Of a stretch of 64,000 nucleotides of DNA, positions 14,148 to 29,100 are shown piece by piece. Positions within the stretch are counted from its first letter, which is position 1; every line of letters starts with the position of its first letter. The notes beneath the pieces are model-generated. The model was not told the origin of the DNA and did not search any database. It saw only the letters and a program-made list of their open reading frames with translations. This DNA comes from Brachionus manjavacas (taxonomy: Eukaryota > Rotifera > Eurotatoria > Ploima > Brachionidae). A program made the position numbers and the translations under genes. Location of the stretch: assembly GCA_019054805.1 (NCBI GenBank), contig JAHQIY010000051.1, positions 1-64,000 of the forward strand, written 5' to 3'.

Positions 14148-17100
14148 ATGACATTTCGACTCTGACAAATATTTTTCTGTTTCCTAGCCTGAACATTTTG
14201 TACTGACACCAAGTGTGCGTGTATGAAAAGTCTCCCTCCCATTTTTTCATCCGGACTTGGGACCGGCAATGGTATGGTTACGACTCAACAATCTGCCGAC
14301 AAAGTTACTATGGGACGTTCATCATAAACAGCGCCACTCATCCGAGCACTTAAAGGCTGCGAACTCGGCAACTATTTAGACTAGCTTGGAACCACAAACC
14401 AAGCGTATCTATAGATGGATACAAGCATATCCAAAAAAAGATACTTTACTTTTTTCACTAAGTACTAAGGGTCTGCCAGACACGTCATCAGCTCTTGCTT
14501 GTAAGCCTCCTTGCCCCGGCCGCTAGGCATCTGCATCTTCACCGCCCCTCCTCATTTTCTCATCCGGACTTGGGACCGGCCTTAGGTAGAGTTAGCAGTT
14601 TAGGTTTTGATTTTTCGAAAATTTGATTTTCTTTTTTTGACTATTTCTGAAAAAATAAAACAATCAAAAGAAGAAAATCTGAATTAGAATGAAAGTTCTC
14701 TTCCGAGAAAAACAAAAATAAAAAATGGAATAATAAATAATAAAATGTTTAATCTAAATAAAATTTTTAAAAAATATTTTCTTTTGTTAAAATGACATTT
14801 CGACTCTGACAAATATTTTTCTGTTTCCTAGCCTGAACATTTTGTACTGACACCAAGTGTGCGTGTATGAAAAGTCTCCCTCCCATTTTTTCATCCGGAC
14901 TTGGGACCGGCAATGGTATGGTTACGACTCAACAATCTGCCGACAAAGTTACTATGGGACGTTCATCATAAACAGCGCCACTCATCCGAGCACTTAAAGG
15001 CTGCGAACTCGGCAACTATTTAGACTAGCTTGGAACCACAAACCAAGCGTATCTATAGATGGATACAAGCATATCCAAAAAAGATACTTTACTTTTTCAC
15101 TAAGTACTAAGGGTCTGCCAGACACGTCATCAGCTCTTGCTTGTAAGCCTCCTTGCCCCGGCCGCTAGGCATCTGCATCTTCACCGCCCCTCCTCATTTT
15201 CTCATCCGGACTTGGGACCGGCCTTAGGTAGAGTTAGCAGTTTAGGTTTTGATTTTTCGAAAATTTGATTTTCTTTATTTGACTATTTCTGAAAAAATAA
15301 AACAATCAAAAGAAGAAAATCTGAATTAGAATGAAAGTTCTCTTCCGAGAAAAACAAAAATAAAAAATGGAATAATAAATAATAAAATGTTTAATCTAAA
15401 TAAAATTTTTAAAAAATATTTTCTTTTGTTAAAATGACATTTCGACTCTGACAAATATTTTTCTGTTTCCTAGCCTGAACATTTTGTACTGACACCAAGT
15501 GTGCGTGTATGAAAAGTCTCCCTCCCATTTTTTCATCCGGACTTGGGACCGGCAATGGTATGGTTACGACTCAACAATCTGCCGACAAAGTTACTATGGG
15601 ACGTTCATCATAAACAGCGCCACTCATCCGAGCACTTAAAGGCTGCGAACTCGGCAACTATTTAGACTAGCTTGGAACCACAAACCAAGCGTATCTATAG
15701 ATGGATACAAGCATATCCGAAAAAAGATACTTTACTTTTTTCACTAAGTACTAAGGGTCTGCCAGACACGTCATCAGCTCTTGCTTGTAAGCCTCCTTGC
15801 CCCGGCCGCTAGGCATCTGCATCTTCACCGCCCCTCCTCATTTTCTCATCCGGACTTGGGACCGGCCTTAGGTAGAGTTAGCAGTTTAGGTTTTGATTTT
15901 GTCGAAAATTTGATTTTCTTTTTTTGACTATTTCTGAAAAAATAAAACAATCAAAAGAAGAAAATCTGAATTAGAATGAAAGTTCTCTTCCGAGAAAAAC
16001 AAAAATAAAAAATGGAATAATAAATAATAAAATGTTTAATCTAAATAAAATTTTTAAAAAATATTTTCTTTTGTTAAAATGACATTTCGACTCTGACAAA
16101 TATTTTTCTGTTTCCTAGCCTGAACATTTTGTACTGACACCAAGTGTGCGTGTATGAAAAGTCTCTCCCATTTTTTCATCCGGACTTGGGACCGGCAATG
16201 GTATGGTTACGACTCAACAATCTGCCGACAAAGTTACTATGGGACGTTCATCATAAACAGCGCCACTCATCCGAGCACTTAAAGGCTGCGAACTCGGCAA
16301 CTATTTAGACTAGCTTGGAACCACAAACCAAGCGTATCTATAGATGGATACAAGCATATCCAAAAAAGATACTTTACTTTTTCACTAAGTACTAAGGGTC
16401 TGCCAGACACGTCATCAGCTCTTGCTTGTAAGCCTCCTTGCCCCGGCCGCTAGGCATCTGCATCTTCACCGCCCCTCCTCATTTTCTCATCCGGACTTGG
16501 GACCGGCCTTAGGTAGAGTTAGCAGTTTAGGTTTTGATTTTTCGAAAATTTGATTTTCTTTTTTTGACTATTTCTGAAAAAATAAAACAATCAAAAGAAG
16601 AAAATCTGAATTAGAATGAAAGTTCTCTTCCGAGAAAAACAAAAATAAAAAATGGAATAATAAATAATAAAATGTTTAATCTAAATAAAATTTTTAAAAA
16701 ATATTTTCTTTTGTTAAAATGACATTTCGACTCTGACAAATATTTTTCTGTTTCCTAGCCTGAACATTTTGTACTGACACCAAGTGTGCGTGTATGAAAA
16801 GTCTCCCTCCCATTTTTTCATCCGGACTTGGGACCGGCAATGGTATGGTTACGACTCAACAATCTGCCGACAAAGTTACTATGGGACGTTCATCATAAAC
16901 AGCGCCACTCATCCGAGCACTTAAAGGCTGCGAACTCGGCAACTATTTAGACTAGCTTGGAACCACAAACCAAGCGTATCTATAGATGGATACAAGCATA
17001 TCCAAAAAAAGATACTTTACTTTTTTCACTAAGTACTAAGGGTCTGCCAGACACGTCATCAGCTCTTGCTTGTAAGCCTCCTTGCCCCGGCCGCTAGGCA

Positions 17101-20100
17101 TCTGCATCTTCACCGCCCCTCCTCATTTTCTCATCCGGACTTGGGACCGGCCTTAGGTAGAGTTAGCAGTTTAGGTTTTGATTTTTCGAAAATTTGATTT
17201 TCTTTTTTTGACTATTTCTGAAAAAATAAAACAATCAAAAGAAGAAAATCTGAATTAGAATGAAAGTTCTCTTCCGAGAAAAACAAAAATAAAAAATGGA
17301 ATAATAAATAATAAAATGTTTAATCTAAATAAAATTTTTAAAAAATATTTTCTTTTGTTAAAATGACATTTCGACTCTGACAAATATTTTTCTGTTTCCT
17401 AGCCTGAACATTTTGTACTGACACCAAGTGTGCGTGTATGAAAAGTCTCCCTCCCATTTTTTCATCCGGACTTGGGACCGGCAATGGTATGGTTACGACT
17501 CAACAATCTGCCGACAAAGTTACTATGGGACGTTCATCATAAACAGCGCCACTCATCCGAGCACTTAAAGGCTGCGAACTCGGCAACTATTTAGACTAGC
17601 TTGGAACCACAAACCAAGCGTATCTATAGATGGATACAAGCATATCCAAAAAAGATACTTTACTTTTTCACTAAGTACTAAGGGTCTGCCAGACACGTCA
17701 TCAGCTCTTGCTTGTAAGCCTCCTTGCCCCGGCCGCTAGGCATCTGCATCTTCACCGCCCCTCCTCATTTTCTCATCCGGACTTGGGACCGGCCTTAGGT
17801 AGAGTTAGCAGTTTAGGTTTTGATTTTTCGAAAATTTGATTTTCTTTTTTTGACTATTTCTGAAAAAATAAAACAATCAAAAGAAGAAAATCTGAATTAG
17901 AATGAAAGTTCTCTTCCGAGAAAAACAAAAATAAAAAATGGAATAATAAATAATAAAATGTTTAATCTAAATAAAATTTTTAAAAAATATTTTCTTTTGT
18001 TAAAATGACATTTCGACTCTGACAAATATTTTTCTGTTTCCTAGCCTGAACATTTTGTACTGACACCAAGTGTGCGTGTATGAAAAGTCTCCCTCCCATT
18101 TTTTCATCCGGACTTGGGACCGGCAATGGTATGGTTACGACTCAACAATCTGCCGACAAAGTTACTATGGGACGTTCATCATAAACAGCGCCACTCATCC
18201 GAGCACTTAAAGGCTGCGAACTCGGCAACTATTTAGACTAGCTTGGAACCACAAACCAAGCGTATCTATAGATGGATACAAGCATATCCAAAAAAAGATA
18301 CTTTACTTTTTTCACTAAGTACTAAGGGTCTGCCAGACACGTCATCAGCTCTTGCTTGTAAGCCTCCTTGCCCCGGCCGCTAGGCATCTGCATCTTCACC
18401 GCCCCTCCTCATTTTCTCATCCGGACTTGGGACCGGCCTTAGGTAGAGTTAGCAGTTTAGGTTTTGATTTTTCGAAAATTTGATTTTCTTTATTTGACTA
18501 TTTCTGAAAAAATAAAACAATCAAAAGAAGAAAATCTGAATTAGAATGAAAGTTCTCTTCCGAGAAAAACAAAAATAAAAAATGGAATAATAAATAATAA
18601 AATGTTTAATCTAAATAAAATTTTTAAAAAATATTTTCTTTTGTTAAAATGACATTTCGACTCTGACAAATATTTTTCTGTTTCCTAGCCTGAACATTTT
18701 GTACTGACACCAAGTGTGCGTGTATGAAAAGTCTCCCTCCCATTTTTTCATCCGGACTTGGGACCGGCAATGGTATGGTTACGACTCAACAATCTGCCGA
18801 CAAAGTTACTATGGGACGTTCATCATAAACAGCGCCACTCATCCGAGCACTTAAAGGCTGCGAACTCGGCAACTATTTAGACTAGCTTGGAACCACAAAC
18901 CAAGCGTATCTATAGATGGATACAAGCATATCCAAAAAAGATACTTTACTTTTTTCACTAAGTACTAAGGGTCTGCCAGACACGTCATCAGCTCTTGCTT
19001 GTAAGCCTCCTTGCCCCGGCCGCTAGGCATCTGCATCTTCACCGCCCCTCCTCATTTTCTCATCCGGACTTGGGACCGGCCTTAGGTAGAGTTAGCAGTT
19101 TAGGTTTTGATTTTTCGAAAATTTGATTTTCTTTTTTTGACTATTTCTGAAAAAATAAAACAATCAAAAGAAGAAAATCTGAATTAGAATGAAAGTTCTC
19201 TTCCGAGAAAAACAAAAATAAAAAATGGAATAATAAATAATAAAATGTTTAATCTAAATAAAATTTTTAAAAAATATTTTCTTTTGTTAAAATGACATTT
19301 CGACTCTGACAAATATTTTTCTGTTTCCTAGCCTGAACATTTTGTACTGACACCAAGTGTGCGTGTATGAAAAGTCTCCCTCCCATTTTTTCATCCGGAC
19401 TTGGGACCGGCAATGGTATGGTTACGACTCAACAATCTGCCGACAAAGTTACTATGGGACGTTCATCATAAACAGCGCCACTCATCCGAGCACTTAAAGG
19501 CTGCGAACTCGGCAACTATTTAGACTAGCTTGGAACCACAAACCAAGCGTATCTATAGATGGATACAAGCATATCCAAAAAAAGATACTTTACTTTTTTC
19601 ACTAAGTACTAAGGGTCTGCCAGACACGTCATCAGCTCTTGCTTGTAAGCCTCCTTGCCCCGGCCGCTAGGCATCTGCATCTTCACCGCCCCTCCTCATT
19701 TTCTCATCCGGACTTGGGACCGGCCTTAGGTAGAGTTAGCAGTTTAGGTTTTGATTTTTCGAAAATTTGATTTTCTTTTTTTGACTATTTCTGAAAAAAT
19801 AAAACAATCAAAAGAAGAAAATCTGAATTAGAATGAAAGTTCTCTTCCGAGAAAAACAAAAATAAAAAATGGAATAATAAATAATAAAATGTTTAATCTA
19901 AATAAAATTTTTAAAAAATATTTTCTTTTGTTAAAATGACATTTCGACTCTGACAAATATTTTTCTGTTTCCTAGCCTGAACATTTTGTACTGACACCAA
20001 GTGTGCGTGTATGAAAAGTCTCCCTCCCATTTTTTCATCCGGACTTGGGACCGGCAATGGTATGGTTACGACTCAACAATCTGCCGACAAAGTTACTATG

Positions 20101-23100
20101 GGACGTTCATCATAAACAGCGCCACTCATCCGAGCACTTAAAGGCTGCGAACTCGGCAACTATTTAGACTAGCTTGGAACCACAAACCAAGCGTATCTAT
20201 AGATGGATACAAGCATATCCAAAAAAAGATACTTTCCTTTTTCACTAAGTACTAAGGGTCTGCCAGACACGTCATCAGCTCTTGCTTGTAAGCCTCCTTG
20301 CCCCGGCCGCTAGGCATCTGCATCTTCACCGCCCCTCCTCATTTTCTCATCCGGACTTGGGACCGGCCTTAGGTAGAGTTAGCAGTTTAGGTTTTGATTT
20401 TTCGAAAATTTGATTTTCTTTATTTGACTATTTCTGAAAAAATAAAACAATCAAAAGAAGAAAATCTGAATTAGAATGAAAGTTCTCTTCCGAGAAAAAC
20501 AAAAATAAAAAATGGAATAATAAATAATAAAATGTTTAATCTAAATAAAATTTTTAAAAAATATTTTCTTTTGTTAAAATGACATTTCGACTCTGACAAA
20601 TATTTTTCTGTTTCCTAGCCTGAACATTTTGTACTGACACCAAGTGTGCGTGTATGAAAAGTCTCCCTCCCATTTTTTCATCCGGACTTGGGACCGGCAA
20701 TGGTATGGTTACGACTCAACAATCTGCCGACAAAGTTACTATGGGACGTTCATCATAAACAGCGCCACTCATCCGAGCACTTAAAGGCTGCGAACTCGGC
20801 AACTATTTAGACTAGCTTGGAACCACAAACCAAGCGTATCTATAGATGGATACAAGCATATCCAAAAAAGATACTTTACTTTTTTCACTAAGTACTAAGG
20901 GTCTGCCAGACACGTCATCAGCTCTTGCTTGTAAGCCTCCTTGCCCCGGCCGCTAGGCATCTGCATCTTCACCGCCCCTCCTCATTTTCTCATCCGGACT
21001 TGGGACCGGCCTTAGGTAGAGTTAGCAGTTTAGGTTTTGATTTTTCGAAAATTTGATTTTCTTTATTTGACTATTTCTGAAAAAATAAAACAATCAAAAG
21101 AAGAAAATCTGAATTAGAATGAAAGTTCTCTTCCGAGAAAAACAAAAATAAAAAATGGAATAATAAATAATAAAATGTTTAATCTAAATAAAATTTTTAA
21201 AAAATATTTTCTTTTGTTAAAATGACATTTCGACTCTGACAAATATTTTTCTGTTTCCTAGCCTGAACATTTTGTACTGACACCAAGTGTGCGTGTATGA
21301 AAAGTCTCCCTCCCATTTTTTCATCCGGACTTGGGACCGGCAATGGTATGGTTACGACTCAACAATCTGCCGACAAAGTTACTATGGGACGTTCATCATA
21401 AACAGCGCCACTCATCCGAGCACTTAAAGGCTGCGAACTCGGCAACTATTTAGACTAGCTTGGAACCACAAACCAAGCGTATCTATAGATGGATACAAGC
21501 ATATCCAAAAAAAGATACTTTCCTTTTTCACTAAGTACTAAGGGTCTGCCAGACACGTCATCAGCTCTTGCTTGTAAGCCTCCTTGCCCCGGCCGCTAGG
21601 CATCTGCATCTTCACCGCCCCTCCTCATTTTCTCATCCGGACTTGGGACCGGCCTTAGGTAGAGTTAGCAGTTTAGGTTTTGATTTTTCGAAAATTTGAT
21701 TTTCTTTATTTGACTATTTCTGAAAAAATAAAACAATCAAAAGAAGAAAATCTGAATTAGAATGAAAGTTCTCTTCCGAGAAAAACAAAAATAAAAAATG
21801 GAATAATAAATAATAAAATGTTTAATCTAAATAAAATTTTTAAAAAATATTTTCTTTTGTTAAAATGACATTTCGACTCTGACAAATATTTTTCTGTTTC
21901 CTAGCCTGAACATTTTGTACTGACACCAAGTGTGCGTGTATGAAAAGTCTCCCTCCCATTTTTTCATCCGGACTTGGGACCGGCAATGGTATGGTTACGA
22001 CTCAACAATCTGCCGACAAAGTTACTATGGGACGTTCATCATAAACAGCGCCACTCATCCGAGCACTTAAAGGCTGCGAACTCGGCAACTATTTAGACTA
22101 GCTTGGAACCACAAACCAAGCGTATCTATAGATGGATACAAGCATATCCAAAAAAAGATACTTTACTTTTTTCACTAAGTACTAAGGGTCTGCCAGACAC
22201 GTCATCAGCTCTTGCTTGTAAGCCTCCTTGCCCCGGCCGCTAGGCATCTGCATCTTCACCGCCCCTCCTCATTTTCTCATCCGGACTTGGGACCGGCCTT
22301 AGGTAGAGTTAGCAGTTTAGGTTTTGATTTTTCGAAAATTTGATTTTCTTTATTTGACTATTTCTGAAAAAATAAAACAATCAAAAGAAGAAAATCTGAA
22401 TTAGAATGAAAGTTCTCTTCCGAGAAAAACAAAAATAAAAAATGGAATAATAAATAATAAAATGTTTAATCTAAATAAAATTTTTAAAAAATATTTTCTT
22501 TTGTTAAAATGACATTTCGACTCTGACAAATATTTTTCTGTTTCCTAGCCTGAACATTTTGTACTGACACCAAGTGTGCGTGTATGAAAAGTCTCCCTCC
22601 CATTTTTTCATCCGGACTTGGGACCGGCAATGGTATGGTTACGACTCAACAATCTGCCGACAAAGTTACTATGGGACGTTCATCATAAACAGCGCCACTC
22701 ATCCGAGCACTTAAAGGCTGCGAACTCGGCAACTATTTAGACTAGCTTGGAACCACAAACCAAGCGTATCTATAGATGGATACAAGCATATCCAAAAAAG
22801 ATACTTTACTTTTTTCACTAAGTACTAAGGGTCTGCCAGACACGTCATCAGCTCTTGCTTGTAAGCCTCCTTGCCCCGGCCGCTAGGCATCTGCATCTTC
22901 ACCGCCCCTCCTCATTTTCTCATCCGGACTTGGGACCGGCCTTAGGTAGAGTTAGCAGTTTAGGTTTTGATTTTTCGAAAATTTGATTTTCTTTATTTGA
23001 CTATTTCTGAAAAAATAAAACAATCAAAAGAAGAAAATCTGAATTAGAATGAAAGTTCTCTTCCGAGAAAAACAAAAATAAAAAATGGAATAATAAATAA

Positions 23101-26100
23101 TAAAATGTTTAATCTAAATAAAATTTTTAAAAAATATTTTCTTTTGTTAAAATGACATTTCGACTCTGACAAATATTTTTCTGTTTCCTAGCCTGAACAT
23201 TTTGTACTGACACCAAGTGTGCGTGTATGAAAAGTCTCCCTCCCATTTTTTCATCCGGACTTGGGACCGGCAATGGTATGGTTACGACTCAACAATCTGC
23301 CGACAAAGTTACTATGGGACGTTCATCATAAACAGCGCCACTCATCCGAGCACTTAAAGGCTGCGAACTCGGCAACTATTTAGACTAGCTTGGAACCACA
23401 AACCAAGCGTATCTATAGATGGATACAAGCATATCCAAAAAAGATACTTTACTTTTTTCACTAAGTACTAAGGGTCTGCCAGACACGTCATCAGCTCTTG
23501 CTTGTAAGCCTCCTTGCCCCGGCCGCTAGGCATCTGCATCTTCACCGCCCCTCCTCATTTTCTCATCCGGACTTGGGACCGGCCTTAGGTAGAGTTAGCA
23601 GTTTAGGTTTTGATTTTTCGAAAATTTGATTTTCTTTATTTGACTATTTCTGAAAAAATAAAACAATCAAAAGAAGAAAATCTGAATTAGAATGAAAGTT
23701 CTCTTCCGAGAAAAACAAAAATAAAAAATGGAATAATAAATAATAAAATGTTTAATCTAAATAAAATTTTTAAAAAATATTTTCTTTTGTTAAAATGACA
23801 TTTCGACTCTGACAAATATTTTTCTGTTTCCTAGCCTGAACATTTTGTACTGACACCAAGTGTGCGTGTATGAAAAGTCTCCCTCCCATTTTTTCATCCG
23901 GACTTGGGACCGGCAATGGTATGGTTACGACTCAACAATCTGCCGACAAAGTTACTATGGGACGTTCATCATAAACAGCGCCACTCATCCGAGCACTTAA
24001 AGGCTGCGAACTCGGCAACTATTTAGACTAGCTTGGAACCACAAACCAAGCGTATCTATAGATGGATACAAGCATATCCAAAAAAAGATACTTTACTTTT
24101 TTCACTAAGTACTAAGGGTCTGCCAGACACGTCATCAGCTCTTGCTTGTAAGCCTCCTTGCCCCGGCCGCTAGGCATCTGCATCTTCACCGCCCCTCCTC
24201 ATTTTCTCATCCGGACTTGGGACCGGCCTTAGGTAGAGTTAGCAGTTTAGGTTTTGATTTTTCGAAAATTTGATTTTCTTTATTTGACTATTTCTGAAAA
24301 AATAAAACAATCAAAAGAAGAAAATCTGAATTAGAATGAAAGTTCTCTTCCGAGAAAAACAAAAATAAAAAATGGAATAATAAATAATAAAATGTTTAAT
24401 CTAAATAAAATTTTTAAAAAATATTTTCTTTTGTTAAAATGACATTTCGACTCTGACAAATATTTTTCTGTTTCCTAGCCTGAACATTTTGTACTGACAC
24501 CAAGTGTGCGTGTATGAAAAGTCTCCCTCCCATTTTTTCATCCGGACTTGGGACCGGCAATGGTATGGTTACGACTCAACAATCTGCCGACAAAGTTACT
24601 ATGGGACGTTCATCATAAACAGCGCCACTCATCCGAGCACTTAAAGGCTGCGAACTCGGCAACTATTTAGACTAGCTTGGAACCACAAACCAAGCGTATC
24701 TATAGATGGATACAAGCATATCCAAAAAAGATACTTTACTTTTTCACTAAGTACTAAGGGTCTGCCAGACACGTCATCAGCTCTTGCTTGTAAGCCTCCT
24801 TGCCCCGGCCGCTAGGCATCTGCATCTTCACCGCCCCTCCTCATTTTCTCATCCGGACTTGGGACCGGCCTTAGGTAGAGTTAGCAGTTTAGGTTTTGAT
24901 TTTTCGAAAATTTGATTTTCTTTATTTGACTATTTCTGAAAAAATAAAACAATCAAAAGAAGAAAATCTGAATTAGAATGAAAGTTCTCTTCCGAGAAAA
25001 ACAAAAATAAAAAATGGAATAATAAATAATAAAATGTTTAATCTAAATAAAATTTTTAAAAAATATTTTCTTTTGTTAAAATGACATTTCGACTCTGACA
25101 AATATTTTTCTGTTTCCTAGCCTGAACATTTTGTACTGACACCAAGTGTGCGTGTATGAAAAGTCTCCCTCCCATTTTTTCATCCGGACTTGGGACCGGC
25201 AATGGTATGGTTACGACTCAACAATCTGCCGACAAAGTTACTATGGGACGTTCATCATAAACAGCGCCACTCATCCGAGCACTTAAAGGCTGCGAACTCG
25301 GCAACTATTTAGACTAGCTTGGAACCACAAACCAAGCGTATCTATAGATGGATACAAGCATATCCAAAAAAGATACTTTACTTTTTTCACTAAGTACTAA
25401 GGGTCTGCCAGACACGTCATCAGCTCTTGCTTGTAAGCCTCCTTGCCCCGGCCGCTAGGCATCTGCATCTTCACCGCCCCTCCTCATTTTCTCATCCGGA
25501 CTTGGGACCGGCCTTAGGTAGAGTTAGCAGTTTAGGTTTTGATTTTTCGAAAATTTGATTTTCTTTTTTTGACTATTTCTGAAAAAATAAAACAATCAAA
25601 AGAAGAAAATCTGAATTAGAATGAAAGTTCTCTTCCGAGAAAAACAAAAATGAAAAATGGAATAATAAATAATAAAATGTTTAATCTAAATAAAATTTTA
25701 AAAAAATTTTTTCTTTTGTTAAAATGACATTTCGACTCTGACAAATATTTTTCTGTTTCCTAGCCTGAACATTTTGTACTGACACCAAGTGTGCGTGTAT
25801 GAAAAGTCTCCCTCCCATTTTTTCATCCGGACTTGGGACCGGCAATGGTATGGTTACGACTCAACAATCTGCCGACAAAGTTACTATGGGACGTTCATCA
25901 TAAACAGCGCCACTCATCCGAGCACTTAAAGGCTGCGAACTCGGCAACTATTTAGACTAGCTTGGAACCACAAACCAAGCGTATCTATAGATGGATACAA
26001 GCATATCCAAAAAAGATACTTTACTTTTTTCACTAAGTACTAAGGGTCTGCCAGACACGTCATCAGCTCTTGCTTGTAAGCCTCCTTGCCCCGGCCGCTA

Positions 26101-29100
26101 GGCATCTGCATCTTCACCGCCCCTCCTCATTTTCTCATCCGGACTTGGGACCGGCCTTAGGTAGAGTTAGCAGTTTAGGTTTTGATTTTTCGAAAATTTG
26201 ATTTTCTTTATTTGACTATTTCTGAAAAAATAAAACAATCAAAAGAAGAAAATCTGAATTAGAATGAAAGTTCTCTTCCGAGAAAAACAAAAATAAAAAA
26301 TGGAATAATAAATAATAAAATGTTTAATCTAAATAAAATTTTTAAAAAATATTTTCTTTTGTTAAAATGACATTTCGACTCTGACAAATATTTTTCTGTT
26401 TCCTAGCCTGAACATTTTGTACTGACACCAAGTGTGCGTGTATGAAAAGTCTCCCTCCCATTTTTTCATCCGGACTTGGGACCGGCAATGGTATGGTTAC
26501 GACTCAACAATCTGCCGACAAAGTTACTATGGGACGTTCATCATAAACAGCGCCACTCATCCGAGCACTTAAAGGCTGCGAACTCGGCAACTATTTAGAC
26601 TAGCTCGGAACCACAAACCAAGCGTATCTATAGATGGATACAAGCATATCCAAAAAAAGATACTTTACTTTTTTCACTAAGTACTAAGGGTCTGCCAGAC
26701 ACGTCATCAGCTCTGGCTTGTAAGCCTCCTTGCCCCGGCCGCTAGGCATCTGCATCTTCACCGCCCCTCCTCATTTTCTCATCCGGACTTGGGACCGGCC
26801 TTAGGTAGAGTTAGCAGTTTAGGTTTTGATTTTTCGAAAATTTGATTTTCTTTTTTTGACTATTTCTGAAAAAATAAAACAATCAAAAGAAGAAAATCTG
26901 AATTAGAATGAAAGTTCTCTTCCGAGAAAAACAAAAATAAAAAATGGAATAATAAATAATAAAATGTTTAATCTAAATAAAATTTTTAAAAAATATTTTC
27001 TTTTGTTAAAATGACATTTCGGCTCTGACAAATATTTTTCTGTTTCCTAGCCTGAACATTTTGTACTGACACCAAGTGTGCGTGTATGAAAAGTCTCCCT
27101 CCCATTTTTTCATCCGGACTTGGGACCGGCAATGGTATGGTTACGACTCAACAATCTGCCGACAAAGTTACTATGGGACGTTCATCATAAACAGCGCCAC
27201 TCATCCGAGCACTTAAAGGCTGCGAACTCGGCAACTATTTAGACTAGCTTGGAACCACAAACCAAGCGTATCTATAGATGGATACAAGCATATCCAAAAA
27301 AGATACTTTACTTTTTTCACTAAGTACTAAGGGTCTGCCAGACACGTCATCAGCTCTTGCTTGTAAGCCTCCTTGCCCCGGCCGCTAGGCATCTGCATCT
27401 TCACCGCCCCTCCTCATTTTCTCATCCGGACTTGGGACCGGCCTTAGGTAGAGTTAGCAGTTTAGGTTTTGATTTTTCGAAAATTTGATTTTCTTTATTT
27501 GACTATTTCTGAAAAAATAAAACAATCAAAAGAAGAAAATCTGAATTAGAATGAAAGTTCTCTTCCGAGAAAAACAAAAATAAAAAATGGAATAATAAAT
27601 AATAAAATGTTTAATCTAAATAAAATTTTTATAAAATATTTTCTTTTGTTAAAATGACATTTCGACTCTGACAAATATTTTTCTGTTTCCTAGCCTGAAC
27701 ATTTTGTACTGACACCAAGTGTGCGTGTATGAAAAGTCTCCCTCCCATTTTTTCATCCGGACTTGGGACCGGCAATGGTATGGTTACGACTCAACAATCT
27801 GCCGACAAAGTTACTATGGGACGTTCATCATAAACAGCGCCACTCATCCGAGCACTTAAAGGCTGCGAACTCGGCAACTATTTAGACTAGCTTGGAACCA
27901 CAAACCAAGCGTATCTATAGATGGATACAAGCATATCCAAAAAAAGATACTTTACTTTTTTCACTAAGTACTAAGGGTCTGCCAGACACGTCATCAGCTC
28001 TGGCTTGTAAGCCTCCTTGCCCCGGCCGCTAGGCATCTGCATCTTCACCGCCCCTCCTCATTTTCTCATCCGGACTTGGGACCGGCCTTAGGTAGAGTTA
28101 GCAGTTAAGGTTTTGATTTTTCGAAAATTTGATTTTCTTTATTTGACTATTTCTGAAAAAATAAAACAATCAAAAGAAGAAAATCTGAATTAGAATGAAA
28201 GTTCTCTTCCGAGAAAAACAAAAATAAAAAATGGAATAATAAATAATAAAATGTTTAATCTAAATAAAATTTTTAAAAAATATTTTCTTTTGTTAAAATG
28301 ACATTTCGGCTCTGACAAATATTTTTCTGTTTCCTAGCCTGAACATTTTGTACTGACACCAAGTGTGCGTGTATGAAAAGTCTCCCTCCCATTTTTTCAT
28401 CCGGACTTGGGACCGGCAATGGTATGGTTACGACTCAACAATCTGCCGACAAAGTTACTATGGGACGTTCATCATAAACAGCGCCACTCATCCGAGCACT
28501 TAAAGGCTGCGAACTCGGCAACTATTTAGACTAGCTTGGAACCACAAACCAAGCGTATCTATAGATGGATACAAGCATATCCAAAAAAGATACTTTACTT
28601 TTTTCACTAAGTACTAAGGGTCTGCCAGACACGTCATCAGCTCTTGCTTGTAAGCCTCCTTGCCCCGGCCGCTAGGCATCTGCATCTTCACCGCCCCTCC
28701 TCATTTTCTCATCCGGACTTGGGACCGGCCTTAGGTAGAGTTAGCAGTTTAGGTTTTGATTTTTCGAAAATTTGATTTTCTTTATTTGACTATTTCTGAA
28801 AAAATAAAACAATCAAAAGAAGAAAATCTGAATTAGAATGAAAGTTCTCTTCCGAGAAAAACAAAAATAAAAAATGGAATAATAAATAATAAAATGTTTA
28901 ATCTAAATAAAATTTTTAAAAAATATTTTCTTTTGTTAAAATGACATTTCGGCTCTGACAAATATTTTTCTGTTTCCTAGCCTGAACATTCTGTACTGAC
29001 ACCAAGTGTGCGTGTATGAAAAGTCTCCCTCCCATTTTTTCATCCGGACTTGGGACCGGCAATGGTATGGTTACGACTCAACAATCTGCCGACAAAGTTA

